Below, piece by piece: positions 22,401 through 37,400 of a DNA stretch of 64,000 nt. The notes under the pieces were generated by a model. It did no database searches and was not told the origin of the DNA. It was given only the letters and a program-made list of their open reading frames with translations. Origin of the DNA: Dipteris shenzhenensis. Its lineage: Eukaryota; Polypodiophyta; Polypodiopsida; Gleicheniales. Position numbers and translations under genes: made by a program. Position 1 is the first letter of the stretch. The number at the start of each line of letters is the position of its first letter. The stretch is taken from assembly GCA_047967505.1 (NCBI GenBank), contig CM106540.1; one strand, written 5' to 3'.

Positions 22401-25400
22401 TGTAGGTTTCGCCAAAAAAAAAAAGGCAGGCAGGTTGTTTTGACAAAACGTTTCCGGCGGAAACATTTATAAAAGTTTCTACAGCTCAAAACACGTTTTG
22501 CAGTGTGTCTCATACTGCTCCTAAAAGTTTGAATTATTTGAATCATCCACAGACTTTATGGTGTCCGCGCTTACCCAGACCTGAAAGCCTGTAATCTGGA
22601 CCCAAATAGTCCTATCCACTGATGGGATTCACAACATAAGCACAATACAGGAGAAAATGTTTAGAATAGAAGGCTTCAGAGATATGCAGATTCACTAACA
22701 CAAACAGGTCAATTCAATGACAGAATGAGTGTTCCACTTCATGCCACTCAGAAGTAGGAAAGTTACTTGGTCAGCTAGACAGAACCATTAAAACTTGCTT
22801 TATTTGACAAACATGTAGAGTCTAATGTGAGGGTCTCACCTCATACGGAATGTAGATACCTTTGAAGTTTGGATCAGTACCAAGACTGTCTACTCGATCC
22901 AAATATTTGTTTATATTAGACAAGGAAGCCGCTGCAACCATTGAGGATCCAAAGTCTTGAGCTGGTATGCTTCGGCGGTGCTTACAATCATAGTGAGAAA
23001 ACTCCAACAGAAGGATCTGCAAAGCACCATTCATGCCAAGGGTTCAGTGGCAACCATCCAATTCTTAAAAGAATGTTTTGAAATTAGTGCTTCCCACTCA
23101 AAGCTCTGCTGACAACTCTCGCACCTGCCACCGCTAAACAATCACTTCTTAAAATTTCTTTATCTATTTTGGTAGAAGGTCTATTTTACTCCTGAAGTCA
23201 GCATCACACATCTTCAAATGAAGCATAGGTATCTTCGTTTCACAATAGCACACTCACAAAACTACAAATCATTGCCTCTGTCATGCCCATGTCCAAGAAT
23301 ATGCCCAACCTAAAAGTCTAAACAAAACAAGCAACACAAGTTTTGCATGATAATCACACCCACAAGTTCAAAAACCATCACTTTATCTGACTCAGCTACT
23401 ATGAAATTGTCTTTAGTTCTCCATATAACTCATGAGATGAAACAAAACGTGAATATACCCTGATCCCTACCTTAAAAGTCCCAAAACCCCTTTCGACACA
23501 ACATACACCAGCCTATGACAAAATAATAACAAGGATCCTGATGAATTTTAAAAGGCTAGTGCTAAGGAGCAGGCTAATCAGAAAGTAGTCCACACTCCCT
23601 TCATCCAAGCTACAACTGTTCGGAAAAGAAAGATAGATTCATTTCGATCCCTCCCAAACAAATAGTGTTAAGCAACAAGGATTTCAAAGGCAAGCTGATA
23701 GGGCATTTAACACTTCTATATAGAGAACTACAAAACATGAGCAAGCCACAAACTGCATAACAACTTTGAACTTGAAAAAATAAGGCATTCCCACTGACAT
23801 CATCATAGCAAAAACATTGTGGTGGGCAAATCTAATTTTCAGAACAGAGTTCAAAGGTCATGATACCGTACAGAGACGAGTTCTGACTAAAGGTACTCAT
23901 CAGAATTGCTTAAGGAGCAGTGGATTCTTGGTTTGCAAAGATTGGCCTTCACTCTTGTATGAGGTACTCCCACAAAATGCAGCAATCACAATGTCCAGCC
24001 TCTAGGGGATAGATACTTAAACAACAATGCATAGTAGGAATTCGATTGAGACTTAGCAGGTATCACAACCCCACAAGACTCTACATGTGAAGTTGACACA
24101 CTTGAAAAGCAGGAGACATAATACATTCCACCTGGAAACAAATACACAATTATGAATGTAACTCAGATGCATCCTTAAAGGCATGTTGGGACAGAGACTA
24201 GGATTATTCCAAAAGCATAATCTTCCTTGCAGTCCTCCCTCGATCAATTGAATTGCCAGTTTGAGCAGCAATTTTTGGATATTGATATTTGGCTATTTTT
24301 TATTGCTAGATGTATGTATCCCAAGCAGAGGCTTCAGGTTTCTACAGAAGTTGACAGGGACAGAATCTCCACGCTTTGTATTACTTCTGACGCCTAATGA
24401 AATGGTATGATTTTGAAGACAAAATTCATTTTCTCATCTGCTGCAATGTCACCACTTGGCCACCTAAGTAATGTTTTGTAACAGCTCATGACGGTTACAA
24501 AACATGCACTGTAACTTTGAATTAGGCATAAGCGACAAAACGATTATTGGCCTTAATAGGAATATAGTAGGAATAAGAGTCTGGGATGTAGGCTCACCTC
24601 TTCATGTAGCTGTTCCAAAAATAGAATAAACTCCTCATATGGCAATACTTTCTCACCGTTCTCCCCAAAAAGAAACTTCAGCAGTTTAATACCTTCTGTT
24701 GCATTTTCAGAACGTCTTGTGGAATAAATAGTACTGTGTTCAGTATTGCCCTCCTTGCCTCTTTTTCTCATCAAGTGCATAACTTTCTTGAACTCATGCA
24801 AATCTATGAAGCTGAAGGGACAAAGGTTTTTGCAAGGAATAAGCACTGCACTCATAAAAAAGGAAAGAAATAACATGCAAATAGCAAGTAGCAATGAAAT
24901 TTGGGATGTGCTGTCATAAGAACACTGAGATAATAAGGAGCAAATCAATTTCATAAAGATACATTATAGTAATCTACAACACCCTTACTAGATTAAAAAA
25001 TGAAGAGTTCAGACCCAGACACGTACCCATCGCCATCTCTATCAAACATCTTGAATGTTGCAGTGAAGCTTTCCAGTGATACTGTTAGCAGTGCCTTAAT
25101 AAATTTATACCTGAGCATTACCAAATGAGTTTCCTATAATCAGGGATGAATGAAGCATGCTGTGCTTACACACTTATTTTTTTACTGAACAAAAACCTAA
25201 ATTACACATTTAATAAATGACCAACATGCGTAATAGAAGTGAAATAGAAGTGAGCCTTTCCATAGGAAAAACCATGATATGGCTTGCCTTTCTACTGATG
25301 GCAAACGAAATCATTTGGGTATTTGTTTTCTGACTACCCGGTTCAGTATTGCAATCCTCTAGAAAACCTGCAACCAGCCCAGAGGGATTTCCACAATCTC

Positions 25401-28400
25401 TAAGCCACAAGATGTCGGCTAGCTCATCAAGGTAAGTACTGATGCAATCACATTTTATTCTATGAGTGTTGGTATTTTCTAAGCATCAGCCTATTGGCTG
25501 CACATGCAAGGAGGAGTGCGCCTAGCTCCAAGCTAGCCGGCAACGTGGGAGCTGCTAAATCCCATGCCTTCTTCCAGTAAGAGTGACCTATGTTTTTCCC
25601 TCTACGTCCCTTTTCTGCCATTTCTGCTATGCAATTTCATAGTTTCTCTAAAACTAGTCACTGTTGCAGCCTTAGTAGAAGCTATGTTTCAGTTGGTATC
25701 AGAGCCCTTTTCATGGGATTTTGTGGTTAAATCTTTACCATCTCACTCTAAAATTTGGAGCACCAGCTCTTGAGCCTTGGGTCTACCTCCCTGCAAAACT
25801 CTGTTGCGGACAGGTGTTTCTATACCCACATTGACACGTGTCAGCCTCTGATTGCTCCGATTTTTGTGACACCGTTGTGATCAAACTAACCGCCTGATCA
25901 GAAGCCCTAAAGAATTTCAGTGAAATTCCAAAATTTTGAGCCAGAATTGCTCGCGTATCAGTGGTGCAGGCAGAATCCGATTTCTGCAGCGATCTGGAGA
26001 TTTGCTGATCCAAAAGCTGATTTGCTCACATACAGGGAGTCGCCTCAGCTGCTGGAATATCTATACCAGGTTTGACTCTGATCAAAGCTCATTTGCCCCT
26101 CTTTCTGCCTGTAAATCTGTTTCCGGGTGGCACAATTTAGGGCTTCTCTACCTACAGAACAAGGAATTTGGGGCTTCTATTTCCTAATTGCAATTCCTAC
26201 TCTACTCTATCCTGCTCATGCCTGAATTGGACCATTTGTTACATCTAGAGGAATATGCTCACACTGGTGGAGGCATTACCTTTCAAGAAGTTGACAATGG
26301 ACTCAGACCAGCTTTGGCTACATGAGGAGTTTGGACATGAGATGGTTGTTACCTATCTCTCACCTTTGATTGCGGATCAATGTGTGTGCCAATGGTATGA
26401 TTTGTCACAGAATGGTTCAGTCATGCACTGTGATAAGGCAATTTTGGAAGCTCTCCTTGTTTGTGAAAGGAGTTGATGAACAGCTGTAGTGGCAGATAGA
26501 TTATCCTCACTCTCTCTCTTGTTCAATACTAACTGCAAACTGCAAGATGATGCACTGAATACACAAAGTGGTGCTGCGGATGTGAGTGAGAGAATCAGAG
26601 GGAGAGAATGTAGTGGGCCTCCAAACTGCAAAACTGTATAAACCAGACTAACTGGAGGAGGTGAATCCTCACTACATCCTTGAAGAGGCTGAGGCTACCC
26701 TACTGGTCTGCTGCGGGGATGCCTGGCTGCTGCTATTCTGTGGGCTGAAGTGCCCAACTGTGAGATAGAGAATGAGGGCCAAGGGGGGCCTACTTTTTAT
26801 AGGCCCCTGGGATCCTAGAACTGACCGACCAGCTTCCTGCTACCCACCGACCTGCCAAACTGCTGGCAGACCTACTGGATGTACCAACCTGCCATGTGGC
26901 TGTTGACCTGGTGCCGCCTGATACCGACGTCACCTGCTGATGTGGCGCCCTGCTGAGATGGCACCTGCATTTACTGGCTGCTACTTGCGTGGCAGTCAAC
27001 ATGATATGGCTCCCTGTGTGGTAGTCCACGTGGCTGTTGCTATGGCTGCGTGCTGACTGGGCAGTCCACGTAGGAGCCCACCATGCCACGGGCTCAGGAT
27101 GCCCGTGACAACAGCAAGAGAATGATCAGGTTTATACATGGGTTACGATCATCTATTACTTCAGATGTAATGGCATCTAGACCCAAGTCTTTGGATGAGG
27201 CTATGCAGCTAGAAGAATTATATGAGTCCAAATACAACTCCAAGGAAAAATCTATTGGAATTGGGACTTTTCAGAAGTCATCTACTGTGGATCATGATTG
27301 GAAAAAGCCCATTGGTGAACAAAAATTTCATTTGGGTTAAGCCTTCTCAACCAACTTATGGGGCACAAGGTAAGATAATGCCTAAGTATCCCACTGTTAA
27401 GGTTTCAGGGTCTAATACTTTTGGCAAGAGTTCTAACATCAAGACAATGATAAGGAAAAGAAAGAGGCACACAGACACGTATCTCAATCCCTAATGGATG
27501 AGAGGAGAAAGAAAAGTCTCTGTTTTAGATGTGGAGAGAAATGGAGCGTGGATCAAAACAAGGAATGCAAAGCTAAATCAATCAAGGCAAACTAAGTATG
27601 ATTATAGAGATATTTGAATCTGAGGATAAATTGTCCACCACAGAAAATGCAGAAGAGTTTCATAACTGTGGCATGAGGTTCTAAGGGATGATGAGGTGGA
27701 TGATGAGAATTATGTGTTCAATCCAAGAGCCTAGAACCCAAGTGAGCTGATAGCTATGAATGGCTCTAGGACCTGGAATTTATTACCTTTCTCTACATAG
27801 CTGGTAAACAGTCCATTCACAGAAGTGGGTAGGCAAAGCTGCTACCATCTTGAGAATTCCTTTGATCATTGTGAACCCTGCAAGGTGGGGCTGTGAGTGA
27901 TGAAGAAATTTCTGGGATACCAGGCGAGAGTTGTACACAATATCTACCAATGCTTTAAAGGGTGTAAGTAGCCCCACCACTTTCACGATCAAAGGGCAAG
28001 TAATGGGCAAAGATGCCCATGTTTTGGTGGATAGTGGAAGCACCCACAACAGCTTTGTAAATTCTAAGTCTATCCACGCATTGAAGCTAGCAGTGGATGA
28101 TCTTCCTCGCAGCTTGACGTTTGAAGTGGCTAATGCTACTTTCACCATCAGCCAGAGAATCTGTAATGGTGCTGTCATTAACCTTTCCTCGAAGTATTCC
28201 TGTACCATGGATCTATTTGCTTTGGATCTTGGTCCTATTGATATCATCTTGGCTGCCGCTGGCTCAAAAGACTAGGTAAGTTTACTATGAATTACAGGCC
28301 ATGACAATGAGTTTCGAAGACATGGGCAAGGAAGTTTGCTTATCTGGTATTCAATCTAAGAAATTGCAGTTGGTAACAGCCAAACAATTCACGAGGCTTC

Positions 28401-31400
28401 TCAAGAGAGAGGTTAGTTTATTTGGTTTAAATCTTGAGGCTGGAAGCAATCAGAAATTTGGTAAGGACTTCAAAGTAGAAGAAGGTGACATGCTGGGACT
28501 GTTACAGCAATATCAGGAAACTCCTCCTGGTCTTCCCCATAAGACAGAAGTAGATCATGCCATTTATTTGGAGGAAGGAACTAGACCTATCAAGAAGGCT
28601 CCTTATAGGTTATCAAAAGCAGAAAAAGAAGAGATTGCTAATCAGGTTCAGGAGTTGTTGGATAAGGGCTTCATCACCCACAGTCAATCTCCATTTGCCT
28701 CTTTGTTTTGTTAGAGAAAAAGAAAGATGTTACTTTCAGATTATGCATTCACTATAGGGAGCTCAATCCCTAGGGTGGATGTTGGATGAACCGAAGGGAC
28801 CTAAATACTACTCTAAGATAGACCTCAAGTCAGGGCACCACCAAATAAGAATTAAGGAGGGTGATGGTGATGAATAGGACAGAAAGAGAGCATTATGAGT
28901 TCAAAGTTATGCCTTTTGGGCTCACTAATGCCTCTGCTACCTTCCAATATTTGATGAACTTAATCCTTGGGCCTTAACCTCTCCAAGTTTGTGTTGGTAT
29001 TCTTTGATGATATCCTCGTATACAGGACAGAGGAGCATCTGCAGCACATAGCCAAAGTATTGGAGGTTCTTAACTTTATGCCAAGCCCTCCAAGTGTTCT
29101 TTTATGGTGCAAAAGGTGGTGTACCTAGGCCACGTTATCACTCCTGAAGGTATTTCACTGGATCCTTCCAAAGTACAAGTGATTCAACAGTGGCCAATCC
29201 CTTCAACACTCACTCAGTTAAGAGAATTTCTTGGTTTGACATCATTTTTACAGAAGACGCATCAACCATTATGAGAAAAGAGCAGCTCCACTTGCTCATT
29301 TGCTCAAGAAAGGAGCTTTTGTATGGGACCCTTTTGCTCAATCAGCCTTCAATGATCTCAAGAAAGCCCTTAAGACAGCCCCAATCTTGACATGTCCAAA
29401 ATTTTCAAGACCATTTCTAATAGAGACAGGCCATGGAGTAATTGCTTATGAGAGCAGGAGATTGAGTGATAAGGAGTATATATTCCCAACCCATGATAAG
29501 GAGATGCTTGCTCTCATACATGCTATCAAGAAATGGCATCACTACTTGTATAGTAGCCACTTTAAGGTAAGGACAGACCATAGGTCATTGAGGTATTTCT
29601 TATCGCAAAGTACTCTCACTCCTAGACAAAGGTGCTTGGAATTTGAACAAGGCTATGACTTTAATATTGAATAATAGAAAAGAAAGAAAGAGAATCTGGT
29701 AGCTGATGCTCTATCTAGATTGTAGTCATGTCAATGCCATGCAGTCTCCACTATCTATTAAGGATTGGATTCATGATATCCAAGAAGAGTATTGGGAACA
29801 TCATGAGTCTGCTGCTATTTTTATGGCCCTTCAGGACCCACATGTTACCCATAGTGTGTCTTGAAGAATAGACTCATATGGTAGTTGGATAGAGTTTATT
29901 TGGTTCCTCATTCCTCCTTTAAGAAATGGCAGGGGCTGGGAAAGAGTTATGAGAAGGTGAAAAAGACTTTCTATTGGAAAGGCTTAAAGAAGGATGTAGT
30001 GAATTATGTCAAGAGCTGTGAGCATTGTCAGCAAAACAGAACTGAAAACATTCATCCCGCAGGTCTCTTACACCCCTTACTATTCCTCAGGGTAAGTGGA
30101 CACACATCAGCATGAATTTCATTACTGGAAAGCATTTTTGTGGTTGTGGAAAGGATGACCAAGACAGGCCACTTTATTCCTACCTAAACCAATTATACCT
30201 CCTCACAAGTGGCCAACCAATTCATGGAGAGCATATTCAGGTAGCATGGTCTCCCACAGGAGATAGTAAGTGACAGGGATGCAAAGTTAAAGAGTGGTTC
30301 GTGGAAGAAAGAGTATTTGAAACGCTTTTGCTTTAAAACACAGAAGTCCTGGGATAGATGGTTGTGCCTGGCAGAATTCTGTTTTAACTCTACATTTGAG
30401 GCTTCTTATGGATGTCAGGTTCAGTTACCTTCTACAATTCGAGACTTCTTAATCAACATGCATGAGATGAAGTGGACAGAATACAAGCCATTTTACAGTT
30501 TGCCAAAGATAATCTTGTCAAGGCACAATCTCAAATGAAGGAGTATGCTGACCAGAAAAGAAGGCTTGGTGAATTTAAGGAGGGAAAGTGGTTATATCTC
30601 AGATTGCACACGTATAGGTATGCCCCACTGAAACGGAACACCAATACCAATATGGCTCACATATTTAACGGCCCTTACAAAACTCTAAAAAAGACATCCA
30701 GATTCATGATGTATTCCATGCATCCTTGCTTAAAAAGCATGTGGGAGCAGATATTCCAATTGACCAGAAAAGAAGGCTTGGTGAATTTAAGGAGGGAAAG
30801 TGGTTATATCTCAGATTGCACACGTATAAGTATGCCCCACTGAAACGGAACACCAATACCAATATGGCTCACATATTTAACGGCCCTTACAAAACTCTAA
30901 AAAAGACATCCAGATTCATGATGTATTCCATGCATCCTTGCTTAAAAAGCATGTGGGAGCAGATATTCCAATTGCAGCAGAATTGTCTCCTATGGATGAA
31001 TCTGGGTAAATAGAGTACATACAAGAAAAGATATTGGGCTATAGAGACAAAATTCTCAGAAATAAGGGTTTGGTCGACTACTGCATCAAGTGGAAAGGCT
31101 TATCAGAGGAGGGCTCAACATGGCCAATGTATTACTTGTATCGGACAAAATCTTTTAAAAGTAGGAGGGGATTGTAATAGTAGGATAGTAGTCATCTAAA
31201 GGTGCCTCAGCTGTACTTTTAGGGCATTCAACACTGATGCAATCACATTTCATTCTATGAATGTTGGTACTTTCTAAGCATCAACCTATTCGCTACACAT
31301 GCAAGAACTTCAAGAAGGGCTCCAATTTCCAAGCTAGCCGGCCATATGGGAGCTGCTAAATTCCGTGCCCTCTTTCACTAAAGAGTGACCTATCCTTTTC

Positions 31401-34400
31401 CCTCCACTTCCCTATGCTGCCATTTCTGCTATACAGTTTCATAGTTTCCCTAAAACTAGTCACTGTTAGCAGCCTTAGTAGAAGCTATGTTTCACAAAAC
31501 TTCAGGCTGATCTTCGCCTTTGTATTTGTTGAGCTTGAACAGCTTATCTCCAAGCTTGATTCTTGATTCAGCTGGTCGTCTCTTCCTCTTATGCCTCAAA
31601 GGGGATGGGCTGCGATGTCGTTTTCTTCCTCTTGATGGAGAGACACTAGGTGACTTACCGTTACTTACAGAAACTTGAAGGTTTGCATAGCATCTTCCTT
31701 CGGGTGGAGGCCCTGGTTCATGGGAAATCAGTATGGTTACCTTCATGAACATGAACCTGTTGGGCTATACTACTCAACTCATTGAGACTCATAGGCGGAT
31801 GGGGACCACGACTAGCCACGATGGCTGGTTCAATGAGAAGAGAAAGAGGGCTGATCTCAATAAGGGAGCACAGATAACCTGAACGAAGATCAATCTTTGA
31901 GAATTGTGTTGCGTGTAGAAGTTGATCGAAGAGGTCATCGATGCAAGGCAATGGATACTTGTTTTTTATAGTGAGCTTGTTGAGGGCTCGGTAGTCGATG
32001 CAAAGACGCATTGACTTATTCTTTTTTTCCACAAGTAGTACAGGAGATCTGAGAGGGCTGCGACTGGGCCGAATGTGACCTTTGTCGAGTAGTTCGGTGA
32101 CCTGTCTTTGGATTTCTTCATTTTGAGTGTAAGAAACCCGATAAGGAGGTTTCGACGGTGGATTACTGCCGGGAATAAGTTCGATTGGGTGATCCACTGG
32201 TCGTCGAGGTAGTAACTGCTTTGGCAATTCTTGTGGAAAAATATCCAGGTAGGGCTGGAAAGAAGGTTGGTTGAGGTATTCAAGAGGCCATAGTAGAGTT
32301 CTGTGTTCGATTAGCACTCTGCTTCCCTGTGTTTTGAAAATCTGTTATGCGCTCTGCGTATGCAATAGCACCAACTGTGGTGGTGATGTTTGCTTTAAGC
32401 ACATCATGCGTAACGAGGGATTTAGGACTGAGATGAAAGCATGAAGGCGATCATCATCAGTTAAACCATCAATCTCCAGCACCAATGTGGTGAACTGAGA
32501 GATGTAGAAAGACAGGGAGCCTGTTTGCTCCAACTGTCGAAGTTTTGAACGTACTTGGAAGTCCGCATCGGTAGGTATGAATGGCTTACAGAGCACGTGT
32601 TCAAAACGTTCCCAAGTTAACACACTTTTACCGTTTTTTAAGCGTCTTTGTCACCATAGGAAAGCTGTATCCTTGAGGAGGGAGGCTACCAAGGCAATCT
32701 TTTTGCCTTCAGTGAGGTCAACAGTATCAAAGTACATGCGCAATTTTGCGAGCCATTGGTCAATTGTTCGGCGATTTCGTTAACCAATGTAGGCTTCCGA
32801 AAGTTTAATGTCAAGTCTTTTAGTTTTGGAAGCTTGGAGTAAACGGAAGAGGGCACAGAGTTCAGTGTTTTCTACCTCTGGTGGGAATGAATCTGCATAG
32901 TCATCTAGTTGTGTCACGTCATCCTATGTATGTGTGGTACTACGAGAATCTTGGTGTTATGCTCTAGCCGAGATAGCATGACCTCGAAAAGATCGGTGGG
33001 CATTTTCTCTTAGATGACCGACTTTTGTAATATTTTATGTGCGTAAATAAAATGGTCAAGGGAAGTAACTGCCAAGGTCCTAGGTGAGGGTGTATTGGCA
33101 TCGACTAGGTGGTTCTGAGTGCTAAGGCCTAGGTGCACCTAAATGTGTAAAAATGCCAAGGGGCAAATGTTTTAATTGTGCCCCAAGAGAGGGGTAAATG
33201 GTGTACCAAGCTAAAGGTCTAAAATGATGACATGTGGCAAGGGAAACCATCTAGGGAACTGAGGGCTTGTGGATAGGCATGAAGGAAATAAAGTTACGTA
33301 TCTTTGTGCGCATGCAATCCACAAGAGAGGCTGGGAGGAAATTTATGATGCCATCGCCTATGATATTATATTGCCTGTAATTCGACGGAACAGTAAGGAT
33401 AGAAAAGTGAGCGTAATATTTGGTATCAAAGCGACAGAAAGAGATCAGGAAAGGGTGGAAACAGCGATGCTGTGTGGCCTGAAGGAAGCGCAGGGTGGCA
33501 CGGACGGCCATCGAAAGACGTAAGAAGCCGGACGCGGCGGAGGGATCCGAAGCGATATCACTATTCGAGTGCTGACTACATCTGGAGACGGAGGAAGAGG
33601 TGCCGCAAGGGGAGGATCGCCGTCACCTTCGCCATCTATGCCGGGTGGCTGCGCCCGTTCTAATGTAATAAAGGCTGCCCTGGGCGGAATAGAGCGGGCT
33701 GATTCTGTCGCAGGAGCGTCGGGTTCCCGTGAACAGGTGACGACGTCTTCCTTCCATCTAGTAGATCGTTGAGGCAATAACATCTACATTGAGGTGTGCA
33801 GAGAGCTGCTTCTGTTAATGGAGCGGCTGAGCCGTTGACGGAATTCCTAAGACGACGTGGACAGAGGCGATAGACAATTACGTTACGAGGAGGTCCTTCG
33901 ACGCGATAAACGATCTCCTTTTTTTTTTTGGGTTCGTAAGGGATCCTTAACGTTGGGCTGCACAGAAAAATTTGATCGGCAGAGGTAATCACTCGAGGCT
34001 GGCAGCTGCCTAGCTCGAAGCCTTGCGCGTCAACAAGCCCTCGGTTCATCAGGAGGGGTGACGGGTGATTTTTTGGGTCTCAGCATAGTCTCCGACGATT
34101 TATTCCAAGGAGCATCATCTTTTTCCTTCTATACAACTTTTCAATTTGCAGTTTATTATTTCTGTACAGCAAAAGGGGAATCTGAAGTGAAAAATATATA
34201 TATATTTTGCCTTTTGAAACAATGGAGGCAGAGGGACAGGATTCCAGGGTAAATCTTGGTGCATCTAGAGCGCAATCTACGCAAGAAATGTCCCATCACA
34301 CAACACCTACTCTGGTGGGTAGGATTTCTGTACTAGAAGATGCTTTACAACAGATCATGAACCAGCAGCTTCAAGTGAACGCTGGTCAAAATGAAATTAG

Positions 34401-37400
34401 AGAGATGGTGCAAGCCTTGTCGGCTAGACCATCTAGAAATGAAAAGGGCAAAGCTCCAGCAGAGCCAGAGCCCAGTATACACTCGTCCAAACGTGCGAAG
34501 GTCAAGGTACCTAATATTACCAACTATAGACCGAAAAAGTACGTTGGTCAGATGACCGAGCGCAGTTCTGATGTGATCGAGGTTTGGTTACACAAGTGGG
34601 AAGAAGCCTTCGCCATTTGTGAAATCAGATCTGATCTAAAGAAAATCCGCGAGACCACTCACCTGTTTATTGAGGCAGCGGATAGGTGGTGGATCAAACA
34701 ACAGAAAGATCGGGTTGCCCCTACCACTTGGGAAGGGTTTAAGGCTGAATTTAAGAAACACTTTCTTCCACTTGACGAAGAGTCCCGAGCTTGGGATGCT
34801 TATAGAAACCTTCGCCAAAGGAATTTGTCGGTGGCAGAGTACACTGACAAGTTCAGGGAATGTGTTATGAAAATAGCAGACCCTCTCCCTATGTCGGTTC
34901 AGTTGAAAGACTATATCTATGGACTGAACGACAAGATTAAAATGGAAGTTCGTGTGAGAATTGGAGATAGAGAGCAAATGAGAGAACAAGAGCACAAGCG
35001 TAAGAGCTGAAAGCTTAGTTGCAAATAGATGAGTGTAATACAACTAAATAGAGTGATGGGTTTTGTCTAAGTGACAAAACCTTATCACTTCACTAACCAT
35101 AGTCAGTGAACTAACTGTGGTTAGGGGAAAAAACCTCTAAGTGAGGGAAAAGTGCCCCTAACCTACTTATTACATTACATTGGTCACTGCTAAATTATAG
35201 CAATAATTCTAACACCCCCTGCAGTGCCAATGTCATGTACAAGGAAAAGATCAATCACCAAAAGGAGATAAGTTCAAGGCACTGCGAAATGCCTCAAACT
35301 TTTCACGTGGAAGTGCTTTGGTGAAAATGTCTGCAACATTGTCATGTATTGACACAATGATCATGCTGATCTCTCCTGCATGCAACTTCTCTCTGACGTA
35401 ATGATAGTGAACCTCAATGTGCTTCGTGCGAGCATGAAACACAGGATTCTTTGCCACTGCAGTAGCACTCTGACTATCAGTGAGAATTGGAGAAGGACCC
35501 TCCAATGAAAGATGAAGATCAGCAAATAAACGACGCAGCTAAACACATTCAACTGTCGTTGTGAAAGCTGCCCTGTACTCAGCTTCACGCGAAGAGGTAG
35601 CCACTATAGATTATTTCTTGCTCAACCAAGAAATACAAGCTTTCCCCAAAAAGAAACGATTGCCACTTGTGGCCTGCCTAGTGTCATAATCTCCAGCCCA
35701 ATCTGAGTCACTGTAGGCATGCATCTGCAAGTCACCCCCCCTGGGAAACATCAAGCCAAACGACTTGGTACCTCGCAAATAACGGAAAATGCGATTTACA
35801 GCCTGCCAATGCATAGTCTTTGGGCTGTGCATATATCTGCTCACCTGAGAAACTGCAAACTGAATGTCAGGTCGTGTATTGCAGAGATAAATGAGGCATC
35901 CAACAGCCTGATTGTAGAGTGTGACATCAAATGATTCACCTGCTTCATGCATTGTAAGCTTCAGCCCCGGCTCCATGGGAGTAACTATGGGCTTACAATC
36001 CTGCATGTTGAATCTGTCCAAGAGTTTTTGCACATACTTAGAGACATACCGATGCCACTTTGCTCTTGAGTGAACTGGATCCCCAAATAAAAGTGTAGCA
36101 ACCCCAAATCTAACATGTCAAAAGTGGTCTGCAATTCAGCTTTAAAATCTGCAATATTATCTTCATTTGACCCTATGAGCAGTGAGTCATCTACATAAAG
36201 AATGATGACTAAAATATCCCCCCCATCCTTCTTGATGTAGAGGGTGCTTTCAGTTGGACTGTTGTGCAGCCCCTTGCTGGTCAGAAAGGCATGAATCTTT
36301 GCATACCATGCACGTGGCGCCTGTTTCAGCCCATACAAAGCTTTATTCAGCTTGCATACTTGAAGTGCATTTCCTGAAATTTCAAAGCCTGGAGGTTGTT
36401 TGACATAAACCTCTTCCAACAAGTCTCCATTAAGGAAGGCTGTTTTTATGTCCAACTGATGAACATTCCACTAAAAATTTGCAGCCATTGCAATAACTGA
36501 CCGGATGGTTGTCATTCTGGATGTAGGAGCAAAAGTCTCCTCATAGTCTATGCCCTTTTTCTGAGCATATCCTTTTGCGACCAGCCTTGCCTTGTACCTG
36601 TCAATGGTGCCATCGGGCTTTCTTTTAACTTTGAAAACCCACCGTGTACCTATGGCATGTTTACCTGGTGGCAAATCGACAACTTCCCATGTCTGATTTT
36701 TCTGAATGGATTGTAACTCATCGTGCATGGCATTCATCCAATGCACATTATCCTGTGCCTCTTTAAATGTCTTAGGGTCCTCCTCATCAAGAAGAGTACC
36801 TACATAAGCTGATTCAACTGAAAGAGCACCTCCCCCATGCCTTACTGCACTCCGAGTTCTGCCAGGTAATGAAGCATCAATTTTACTCTCCCAAAGAGTC
36901 TGTAGCAGCCGATTTTGCTGCATGTATATCTGCAATTTCTTGCTGAACAACCTCTTCCACGGCTTGTGGAGGTGGTATGACATCCTGTGGCTGAATCGGA
37001 GCATGTGGAGGTATCTGAAAATTCTGATTTTCATCAGAGATATCAGCAGGGGAACCCAAGGCAATGGGTAGTAACCCCTCAAAGACATCACCGGAAGAAG
37101 AAGGCATATCAAATTCAGCTTGAGTGTGAGCTGAATTCTCTGAAAATATTACATCTCTACAGACAATGATCTTGCGTGTGGCAGGATTGTAGAGACGGTA
37201 GCCCTTGCTCTCTGCACTGTACCCAACAAAAATACATTTGATTGCCTTATCAGACAACTTATGCCCAAATTCAACAGGCACATGAGCATAAGCAAGGCAT
37301 CCAAAGACACGGAAACGATCCACAGAAGGCTTTCTCCCTTGCCACACTTCATAGGGAGTCCTGGTCCTCAAAGCTTTTGTGGGTGCGCCCGATTCAAAAC

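Larger units (their letters stand above)
25437..31494 (+). mobile_element. Gypsy A: old chromodomain Ty3/gypsy element
   Basis: Plus-strand element. The 3' LTR (31173-31494) follows a purine tract. The 5' LTR (25437-25691) lacks roughly the first 60 bp, so a target duplication cannot be scored. Primer site TGGTATCAGAGC at 25694-25705. The two LTRs differ at many positions, so it is old. gag, protease, RT, RNase H, integrase and a C-terminal chromodomain can be read, all broken. It lies in MICU intron 3, antisense to the gene. Confidence 0.85.

Noticed and set aside
26255-26476. Stand-alone gene in Gypsy A
   Set aside because: It lies between the primer site and the capsid end of Gypsy A in the same orientation; more likely gag remains.
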